Part shown: piece by piece, positions 58,131-64,000 of the stretch
Position numbering within the stretch: the stretch's first letter is position 1
Layout: every line of letters starts with the position of its first letter
Source of the DNA: Desulfovibrio subterraneus
GTDB taxonomy: Bacteria; Desulfobacterota; Desulfovibrionia; Desulfovibrionales; Desulfovibrionaceae
Reading direction: 5' to 3'
Length of the DNA stretch: 64,000 bases
NCBI RefSeq assembly: GCF_013340285.1
Contig: NZ_BLVO01000013.1
Location: 1,197,689-1,261,688 of the forward strand
Program-made: the position numbers and the translations under genes
Notes under the pieces: model-generated
The model's input: the letters and a program-made list of their open reading frames with translations, nothing else
What the model was told of the DNA's origin: nothing
Databases searched by the model: none

Positions 58131-58610
58131 ATGGGAAAATTACTTGTATTGGGAATCGGCAACAGCCTGCTTACCGACGACGGCGTCGGCGTTTTTGCCG
58201 CAGAGGCTCTGCAGAAAGAAACGTGGCCTGAAGAAGTGACCATCATAGAAGGCGGCACTTTCACGCAGGACATTTTCTACCTTTTTGAAGGATATGACAG
58301 GTTGCTCGTTCTGGATGTGATTCACGCCGGACACGAACCCGGCACTCTGTATCAACTGACCGAGGACGACCTTGTGTCTAATGAAAAACAGCGTGTTTCC
58401 ATTCACGACATAGACATGCTCGATTCCCTGAAGATGTGTGAGCTCAAATGCGGCAGCAGACCCCGCATGGAGATCATCGGTATGCAGCCAAAAGACATCA
58501 CAACTTGGAACATAGGTCTGTCTGATGCCTGTCAGGCACGGTTTGATGAATTTCTTGCACTTTCAAGAAAGGAAATCGAACGCATAGTTCAGGAAATGCG
58601 TCAGGCATAG
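58131..58610 (+). CDS. Hydrogenase maturation protease for the [NiFeSe] enzyme
   Basis: 159 residues of the HyaD/HybD family. GIGNSLLTDDGVGV holds the metal-binding Asp, and LDVIHAGHEPG the second site with GMQPKD near the end. It should cleave the HysA C-terminal peptide once Ni is in place. The ATG at 58131 follows AGGA; the longer frame upstream overlaps the hysA terminator. Separated from hysA by 263 bp including a terminator, so it is either expressed by read-through or from its own promoter. Confidence 0.9.
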   Translation: MGKLLVLGIGNSLLTDDGVGVFAAEALQKETWPEEVTIIEGGTFTQDIFYLFEGYDRLLVLDVIHAGHEPGTLYQLTEDDLVSNEKQRVSIHDIDMLDSLKMCELKCGSRPRMEIIGMQPKDITTWNIGLSDACQARFDEFLALSRKEIERIVQEMRQA

Positions 58611-58616
58611 AAAACG

Positions 58617-58646
58617 GCAAAGCCCCGCTCAGAAGCGGGGCTTTGC
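58617..58646 (+). terminator. Rho-independent terminator after the maturation protease
   Basis: A perfect 12-bp or longer stem GCAAAGCCCCGC with GCGGGGCTTTGC, directly after the stop codon. Confidence 0.85.
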
Positions 58647-59138
58647 TGTATCTGCATACGCAGCAAAGAAAAAATTCATCCTTTTTTTTCTGCAACCTTT
58701 CTACAGGTTGGTCAGACACACAATCACTATCCCGTAAGTTGCATAAATATGTGCAAGGCACAAAGACTATGCAAGTGCGCAACATCCCCCTCCCTCTACC
58801 TGCGAAGCGTTACCTCTCAACACTCGGCCGCGCACACAGCCCATCCCCTTCTATACATCGTGTATTGCCTACCAAACTGGGAGAGTTTTCACATCTCGAA
58901 TTGGTTATGCATTCAATTTCATCCAATACAAAATTGAAAATACCCCCTATTCCATTACATATCTCGATCAAATATCCCATCTTACATTGCGAAATTATAT
59001 CGCTGCTTACTTTTTTTGTTATCCACCACTTTATCTTTCTGATATTTTTGGTGTATGGTTCCTCCGACTCTCGTTTTGCGTTGCTGTTAGAAACGGGAGA
59101 CTTGCGCATACCTATCCTGGCAGAAGGTAACGCACCCT
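58647..59138 (+). promoter_or_regulatory. AT-rich upstream region of hynBA
   Basis: About 490 bp without a credible gene. A frame of 176 codons crosses it but has no ribosome binding site and a composition unlike its neighbours. The segment is strikingly AT-rich from about 58650 to 59060, with T-tracts at 58681 and 59015. I could not pick a convincing -35/-10 pair. GC content returns near 59080. Confidence 0.4.
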
Positions 59139-59184
59139 CCGGACTTTCCGTCCGGGCACAGCTCCGGTGTTAGGGATGCACCGG
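59139..59184 (+). promoter_or_regulatory. Two adjacent hairpins in the hynB leader
   Basis: CCGGAC, TTTCC, GTCCGG (59139-59155) and CCGGTG, 9-nt loop, CACCGG (59164-59184), both perfect 6-bp stems, 35 bp before the hynB ATG. They may stabilise or regulate the hyn mRNA. Confidence 0.45.
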
Positions 59185-59219
59185 GGAATGCAGACCCTGT
59201 TTTATTCAAGGAGGTTCCT

Positions 59220-60173
59220 ATGAAGTTTTCCGTGGGTCTCGGCAAAGAAGGCGTGGAAGAGCGTCTGGAACGTAACGGCGTATCCCGCCGTGACTTCCTG
59301 AAATTCTGCTCTGCCCTCGCTGTTGCCATGGGTATGGGACCGGCTTTCGGCAGTGAGATTGCCAGAGCCATGACCGCTCCCGGTCGCCCTTCCGTGGTGT
59401 ATCTGCATAATGCCGAGTGCACAGGCTGTTCCGAATCGGTTCTGCGGGCATTCCAGCCCTTCATCGACGAACTCATTCTGGACACCATCTCTCTCGACTA
59501 CCATGAAACCATCATGGCGGCAGCCGGCGAAGCTGCTGAAGAAGCCCTGCACCATGCAGTGAACAGCCCCAACGGCTTCATCGCCGTAACGGAAGGCGCT
59601 CTGCCCACCAAGGACAACGGCATTTACGGCAAGGTTGCCGGCCGTACCATGCTGGAAATCAACAGTGAGATCCTGCCCAAGGCAAAGGCCGTTATCAACT
59701 ACGGCACCTGTGCCACCTTCGGCGGCGTGCAGGCAGCTGCTCCCAACCCGACCGATGCAAAGGGCGTGAACGATGCACTGAAGCACCTGGGCGTGAACGG
59801 TATCAACATATCCGGTTGTCCGCCCAACCCTTACAACCTTGTAGGCACCATCGTATACTATCTGACCAAGCATGCCCTGCCGGAACTGGACAGCCTGAAC
59901 CGGCCCACCATGTTCTTCGGACAGACCGTTCACGAAAACTGCCCCCGCCTCAAGCACTTCGAAGCCAGCGAGTTCGCTCCTTCCTTCGGTTCCGAAGAAG
60001 CCAAGAAGGGCTGGTGCCTCTACGAACTGGGCTGCAAGGGACCTGATACCTACAACAACTGTCCCAAGATCAAGTTCAACCAGACGAACTGGCCCGTTGA
60101 AGCGGGTCATCCCTGCATCGGTTGCTCCGAGCCCGATTTCTGGGATGCCATGAGTCCCTTCTACGAAAGCTAG
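59220..60173 (+). CDS. hynB: Periplasmic [NiFe] hydrogenase small subunit
   Basis: 317 residues. The twin-arginine signal is SRRDFLKFC. Cluster ligands are seen in [53 protein letters not shown] and [10 protein letters not shown]. It conveys electrons from the NiFe site to periplasmic cytochromes. A strong AAGGAGG precedes it. hynA follows after 47 bp. Confidence 0.95.
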   Translation: MKFSVGLGKEGVEERLERNGVSRRDFLKFCSALAVAMGMGPAFGSEIARAMTAPGRPSVVYLHNAECTGCSESVLRAFQPFIDELILDTISLDYHETIMAAAGEAAEEALHHAVNSPNGFIAVTEGALPTKDNGIYGKVAGRTMLEINSEILPKAKAVINYGTCATFGGVQAAAPNPTDAKGVNDALKHLGVNGINISGCPPNPYNLVGTIVYYLTKHALPELDSLNRPTMFFGQTVHENCPRLKHFEASEFAPSFGSEEAKKGWCLYELGCKGPDTYNNCPKIKFNQTNWPVEAGHPCIGCSEPDFWDAMSPFYES

Positions 60174-60220
60174 GCACGTTACACATTGATCTTGAACGAA
60201 CATCCCAAGGAGGATGACAT

Positions 60221-61924
60221 ATGAGCGGTTGTAGAGCGCAGAAGGCCCCTGCCGGTATTCCGGTAACTCCTCAGAGCAATTACTCCGGTAAAGTGGTCGT
60301 TGACCCCATTACCCGTATTGAGGGGCATCTCCGTATCGAAGTTGAAGTTGATAACGGCAAAATCTCCAATGTCTGGAGTTCTTCCCAGCTGTTCCGCGGC
60401 CTGGAAATCATTCTCAAGGGCCGTGATCCCCGTGATGCACAGCACTTCACCCAGCGTTCATGCGGTGTCTGTACCTATGTACATGCCCTTGCATCCACCC
60501 GCTGCGTGGATAACGCCATAGGCGTGCGCATTCCCAAGAATGCCACCCTTATCCGTAACATCGTACTTGGTTCCCAGTACATGCACGACCATCTCGTGCA
60601 CTTCTATCACCTGCATGCCCTTGACTGGGTAGACGTAACCAACGCCCTGAAGGCCGATCCGGTCAAGGCTGCCAAGATTGCCAACACCATCTCCGGTCGT
60701 CCTACCAAGGCTGAAGATCTGAAGGCTGTTCAGACCAAGCTGAAGACCTTTGTAGAAAGCGGCCAGCTCGGCCCGTTCACCAATGCCTACTTCCTCGGCG
60801 GACATCCTTCCTACTATCTTGAACCGGAAGTGGACCTTATTGCCACCGCCCACTACCTCGAAGCCCTGCGGCTTCAGGTTAAGGCTGCCCGCATGATGGC
60901 CAGCTTCGGCGGCAAGAACCCCCACACCCAGTTCACGGTTGCCGGTGGCGTTACCTGCTACGATGCTCTTACTCCCAAGCGCATCAAGGAATTCCGCGAC
61001 CTGTGGAAGGAAACCAACGAATTCATCAATCAGGTGTACATTCCCGACCTGTTGGCCGTTGCCGCCAACTACAAGGACTGGACCCAGTATGGTGGCACCT
61101 CGAACTTCATCACCTTTGGTGAGTTCCCCACCGATGAATACGATCTCAACAGCCGCTTCCTGCCGCCCGGCGTTATCATGCAGCGCGACCTTGCCAACAT
61201 GCAGGGCTTCAATCCCGATAAGATTGAAGAGCACGTCAAGTACAGCTGGTACGAAGGCGACAAGGCTCACCACCCCTATGAAGGTGTTACCGAGCCCCGC
61301 TACACCGACATGCATGGCGAAGGCCGCTACTCCTGGATGAAGGCCCCGCGCTACATGGAAGAAGCCATGGAAACCGGTCCCCTTGCTCAGGTGCTTGCCG
61401 CCTACGCAAAGGGTCATCCGAAGATCAAGCCTCTGGTGGACATGGTCCTCGCCAAGCTCGGCGTGGGCGCAGAAGCCCTGTTCTCCACTCTGGGCCGCAC
61501 CGCTGCCCGCGGTATTGAAACCGTTGTCATCGCAGAAGAAACCGGCCGCATGCTGGATGAACTGGAAGCCAACGTGGCCGCAGGCGACGACAAGATCTAC
61601 GAAGAAATCGAAATGCCCCGCGATGCGGAAGGCGTCGGCTTTGTTACCGCTCCCCGTGGCGCACTGTCCCACTGGATCAAGATTCGCGATCACAAGATCG
61701 AGAACTTCCAGCTGGTCGTGCCCTCCACCTGGAGCCTCGGACCGCGCTGTGCCAAGGACAAGATGTCTCCTGTTGAAGAAGCACTTGTCGGCACGCCCGT
61801 GGCCGATCCCAAGCGTCCTGTCGAAATTCTGCGCACGGTTCACGCCTTCGACCCCTGCATCGCCTGCGGCGTGCATGTGATCGACAGCCAGACCAACGAA
61901 GTGCACAAGTTCAAGATCCTGTAA
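60221..61924 (+). CDS. hynA: Periplasmic [NiFe] hydrogenase large subunit
   Basis: 567 residues. The Ni ligands are in RSCGVCTYVH and DPCIACGVH, both with cysteine, so it is a standard [NiFe] rather than selenocysteine enzyme. Fifteen residues after the last motif (VIDSQTNEVHKFKIL) should be removed by HynC. It oxidises H2 in the periplasm. In STWSLGPR it keeps the Trp (codon TGG, 61730) that is TGA in hysA. AAGGAGG precedes the ATG. Confidence 0.96.
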   Translation: MSGCRAQKAPAGIPVTPQSNYSGKVVVDPITRIEGHLRIEVEVDNGKISNVWSSSQLFRGLEIILKGRDPRDAQHFTQRSCGVCTYVHALASTRCVDNAIGVRIPKNATLIRNIVLGSQYMHDHLVHFYHLHALDWVDVTNALKADPVKAAKIANTISGRPTKAEDLKAVQTKLKTFVESGQLGPFTNAYFLGGHPSYYLEPEVDLIATAHYLEALRLQVKAARMMASFGGKNPHTQFTVAGGVTCYDALTPKRIKEFRDLWKETNEFINQVYIPDLLAVAANYKDWTQYGGTSNFITFGEFPTDEYDLNSRFLPPGVIMQRDLANMQGFNPDKIEEHVKYSWYEGDKAHHPYEGVTEPRYTDMHGEGRYSWMKAPRYMEEAMETGPLAQVLAAYAKGHPKIKPLVDMVLAKLGVGAEALFSTLGRTAARGIETVVIAEETGRMLDELEANVAAGDDKIYEEIEMPRDAEGVGFVTAPRGALSHWIKIRDHKIENFQLVVPSTWSLGPRCAKDKMSPVEEALVGTPVADPKRPVEILRTVHAFDPCIACGVHVIDSQTNEVHKFKIL

Positions 61925-61950
61925 TTTTTGCAGGAAAATCCAAAAAACTC

Positions 61951-61982
61951 GGGAACCCGGCCTTGCGCCGGGTTCCCTTTTT
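61951..61982 (+). terminator. Intrinsic terminator between hynA and hynC
   Basis: A perfect 11-bp stem (GGGAACCCGGC with GCCGGGTTCCC), loop CTTGC and five T, ending 15 bp before the hynC ATG. Confidence 0.92.
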
Positions 61983-61997
61983 CAGATAAGGTGCGGT

Positions 61998-62492
61998 ATG
62001 AGCGAAGCTAAAAAAATTCTGGTACTTGGCGTGGGCAACATTCTCTACACAGACGAAGGGCTAGGCGTTAAGGCCGTCAAGTGTCTGGAAGAGATGTACG
62101 ACTTCTCGGATAACGTTTCTCTCATGGATGGCGGTACGCTGGGCATGAAACTCATGGATTCCATGATGGACAGCGACTATCTGATCGTAGTAGATGCCGT
62201 TCTGGGGGGCAGTGACCCGGCTTCCGTATATCGCCTGACGGGTGAAGATCTGCGCAAGAGCCTCGGATTTAACGATTCCATGCACCAGACCGACCTTGTT
62301 GACACGCTCATCTATTGTGAGCTTGCAGGCAGCAGGCCGGAAACTGTGGTCATAGGCATGGAACCGGTGGATTATCATACCATGGGGCTGGAAGTTTCTC
62401 CCGCTGTTGAAGAGCGCATTCCCGCCATGTGCAGATTCGTTCTTGACGAAATAGCTGCCGCTGGCGGAAGTTACACCCCGAAGGCGTCGTGA
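61998..62492 (+). CDS. hynC: [NiFe] hydrogenase maturation protease HynC
   Basis: 164 residues, HyaD/HybD family: GVGNILYTDEGLGV and VVDAVLGGSDPA carry the metal-site acidic residues; GMEPVDYHTMGLE the third. It cleaves the HynA C terminus. A paralog serves HysA at 58131. AAGGTG is the ribosome binding site. It starts immediately after a terminator, so its level is probably kept below that of the subunits. Confidence 0.92.
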   Translation: MSEAKKILVLGVGNILYTDEGLGVKAVKCLEEMYDFSDNVSLMDGGTLGMKLMDSMMDSDYLIVVDAVLGGSDPASVYRLTGEDLRKSLGFNDSMHQTDLVDTLIYCELAGSRPETVVIGMEPVDYHTMGLEVSPAVEERIPAMCRFVLDEIAAAGGSYTPKAS

Positions 62493-62534
62493 CGGACGCC
62501 CCCATTTTCACATACGAACGCTCCGGAGGTTGCC

Positions 62535-62786
62535 ATGTGTCTTGCCATTCCTGCTGAGGTTGTCGAACTGAACAACAATGACATGGCCCGCTGTCGCGTC
62601 GGCAAAAGCGATACCTACGTCGACGTCTCCACAATGCTGCTTGAATCTCCCGCCGAACTCGGCGATTACCTTATTGTTCACGCCGGATTCGCCCTGCGTA
62701 AACTCGATTTTCAGGAAGCTCAGGAAACCCTGAGACTGCTGCGGCAAATGGCTAATATCAACGAAGAAACTCCCGGGGCCTTCTAA
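62535..62786 (+). CDS. hypC: Hydrogenase assembly chaperone HypC
   Basis: 83 residues. MCLAIPAEVVEL is the HypC start, with the essential Cys2 and Pro. HypC binds HypD to build the Fe(CN)2CO centre and delivers it to the large subunit precursor. GGAGG precedes the ATG. Other hyp genes are not in the window. Confidence 0.93.
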   Translation: MCLAIPAEVVELNNNDMARCRVGKSDTYVDVSTMLLESPAELGDYLIVHAGFALRKLDFQEAQETLRLLRQMANINEETPGAF

Positions 62787-62819
62787 CCCCTTCAAACAGT
62801 TTTCCTGTCAGGTGTTGTC

Positions 62820-63389
62820 GTGAAACGTCTGAAGACCATCGTTGCCCTCGGAGATTCCCTGACCGAGGGCTTCGGCATTCCGGCAGAGGCATCCTTCCCC
62901 TCAGTGCTGCAGTCGCTGCTCCGCAGCCGGGGACATAATGTTTCCATCATCAATCAAGGCCTTTCCGGTGACACGGCATGGGGAGGCAAGAAGCGCCTCG
63001 ACCGCTACCTTGCCAACAAGCCGCGCCCTGATGCCGTAATCGTTGAACTTGGCGCCAACGACGCCATTCAGTTCACCGATCCATGGGATGTGGAAGCAAC
63101 GCTGGACAGTATTCTGCAACGGCTGACCGAGCTGGAAATACCTTTTCTGCTCACCGGCATGAAAATGCTGCTGCCTGCAGACGCCGACTATACCGAGGCG
63201 TTCGAGAGTATTTATCCCAAACTCGCCGAGCGCTACGACCCCGTATTCTATCCTTTCTTCCTTGAAGGCGCGTTCGGCGACCCTGCCCTTACTCTGGAAG
63301 ACGGCATTCACCCCAACATCAGGGGAACAGCCCGCATCGCAGAGAGCGTGCTTCCCTTTGCGGAAGAGCTGCTGGCCAGGATTCCCTGA
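62820..63389 (+). CDS. SGNH/GDSL-family esterase (arylesterase/TesA-like)
   Basis: 189 residues with all four SGNH blocks: GDSLTEG (Ser), NQGLSGDT (Gly), GANDAIQ (Asn) and the C-terminal DGIHPN (Asp, His). It hydrolyses esters or thioesters; the substrate is unknown. There is no signal peptide, so it is probably cytoplasmic. It starts with GTG after AGGTG and follows hypC by 33 bp. Confidence 0.9.
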   Translation: MKRLKTIVALGDSLTEGFGIPAEASFPSVLQSLLRSRGHNVSIINQGLSGDTAWGGKKRLDRYLANKPRPDAVIVELGANDAIQFTDPWDVEATLDSILQRLTELEIPFLLTGMKMLLPADADYTEAFESIYPKLAERYDPVFYPFFLEGAFGDPALTLEDGIHPNIRGTARIAESVLPFAEELLARIP

Positions 63390-63405
63390 GCACGGGGGAC
63401 CGAGC

Positions 63406-63882
63406 ATGTCATCTCCTTTCCGCCTTTTCGTTTACGGCACCCTCAAACAGGGCGGAGAGTACCATGATCGCTTCTGCAGCGACGCTGTTGCCGTTATCCC
63501 CTGCCTTGTGCAGGGGAGGATCTTTGAGCGTCCGGAAGGATATCCCACGCTCTTTGTTCCCCCCGGAATCATACTGGCCCACGGCACTGCCGACCGCGAG
63601 GCCGATGCTGCACGATGCAACGATCCCGTGCCCCCGCACCTTTCGCCGCAGTCATACCTTGAAGCCTGCCCGCCATGGGGACACGTGTTCGGGCAGCTCA
63701 TGCTCTTCCGCAAAGCCCTCCCCCATATGGAGAGGCTCGACGCGCTGGAAGACTTTTTCCCGGGCAAACCCAGCATGTATGAACGGGTGCTGGTTCCGGT
63801 CTGGAGCCAAGGTCAACTGCTTGCAAGCTGGACATATGTTTCGCCCCATTCTCACAGGTTTGAAAGTGATTGCCGGACCTGA
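63406..63882 (+). CDS. Gamma-glutamylcyclotransferase-fold protein (AIG2/GGCT-like)
   Basis: 158 residues. RLFVYGTLKQGGEYH is the signature YGTL loop of the fold; the catalytic Glu region is ALEDFFPGKP with MYERVLVPV after it. The family cleaves gamma-glutamyl amines or peptides; the exact substrate is open. The ATG at 63406 follows GGGGGAC and gives the standard N terminus, whereas a 48-residue longer frame overlaps the esterase gene. Confidence 0.87.
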   Translation: MSSPFRLFVYGTLKQGGEYHDRFCSDAVAVIPCLVQGRIFERPEGYPTLFVPPGIILAHGTADREADAARCNDPVPPHLSPQSYLEACPPWGHVFGQLMLFRKALPHMERLDALEDFFPGKPSMYERVLVPVWSQGQLLASWTYVSPHSHRFESDCRT

Positions 63883-63968
63883 GCACTTTCGCCTTTTCAC
63901 GCCGTTTTACAGCGCATGGACCTGCATCACCTGCCAGCCGCCATTCTGCGACAGCCAGCCTTGACTTT

Positions 63969-63990
63969 AAGAATGTATTGCAGCATTCTT
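63969..63990. other. Inverted repeat at the right edge
   Basis: AAGAATG, 8-nt loop, CATTCTT: a 7-bp stem without a T-tract. Nothing else is recognisable in the last 118 bp. Confidence 0.35.
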
Positions 63991-64000
63991 CCGCACTTGC

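Noticed and set aside
58643-59173. 176-codon plus-strand frame before hynB
   Set aside because: It lies in AT-rich DNA, has no ribosome binding site and contains no conserved pattern; treated as a regulatory region.
60458-61906. 482-codon minus-strand frame opposite hynA
   Set aside because: Antisense shadow of a highly conserved large subunit.
63911-63966. Possible C terminus of a minus-strand gene at the right edge
   Set aside because: An in-frame stop lies only about 18 codons upstream, so no gene can be supported.

Overview
The window is a GC-rich bacterial chromosome segment with densely packed genes and no rRNA, insertion sequence, prophage or CRISPR array. Periplasmic [NiFeSe] and [NiFe] hydrogenases, a small assimilatory-type siroheme sulfite reductase, a B12-dependent MetH without its reactivation domain, a CooF-like ferredoxin paired with a flavin oxidoreductase, and an HdrD-like protein all point to a sulfate-reducing member of the Desulfovibrionales. 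From memory, the long block from uvrB through clpSA, the chemotaxis genes, metH, rpoH, cysS and hslV to rho follows the gene order of Desulfovibrio vulgaris; no search was run.

Layout. 1-2850: SNF2-family helicase, cut by the left edge. 3210-11568: redox and RNA-repair genes (unknown protein, CooF-like ferredoxin with FAD oxidoreductase, tandem-ACT protein, RtcB, molybdopterin oxidoreductase, tail-anchored HdrD-like protein). 11841-16929 (minus): ligA, dapB, nadE. 17040-20885 (minus): uvrB, potassium channel, glycosyltransferase. 21624-25702 (minus): CYTH protein, then clpS, clpA and aat, a compact N-degron pathway. 25878-26627: crcB and its DUF190 partner. 26797-33924 (minus): chemotaxis block (soluble receptor-like protein, cheY, cheA, cheR, cheB), then the sulfite reductase. 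34087-40770 (minus): metH, TlpA-like thioredoxin, acetyltransferase, hpt, and two DUF3426-type proteins flanking radA. 41026-54859 (plus): rpoH, two lipoproteins, rpiB, cysS, an M48 protease, hslV, ispE, tRNA-Gln, prs, rplY, pth, carD, rho. 55326-62786 (plus): hysBA with its protease, then hynBA, hynC and hypC. The window ends with a GDSL esterase and a gamma-glutamylcyclotransferase-fold protein.

Two observations stand out. First, hysA carries two in-frame TGA codons. The second (57799-57801) is the expected selenocysteine of the Ni site. The first (57673-57675) falls where the neighbouring paralog HynA has tryptophan, and a strong hairpin follows it. Second, two convergent intergenic regions (3680-3890 and 11598-11807) hold the same roughly 155-bp element. 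Each copy lies between two copies of the local terminator hairpin, and the hairpin sequence differs between the two loci, as though the element had inserted into terminators and duplicated them.

Smaller oddities: both hydrogenase operons have an intrinsic terminator between structural genes and maturation protease; aat starts 8 nt after a terminator T-tract with no visible ribosome binding site; LigA has an acidic tail of about 145 residues; three intergenic regions carry degenerate tandem repeats of 5, 14 and 12 bp.
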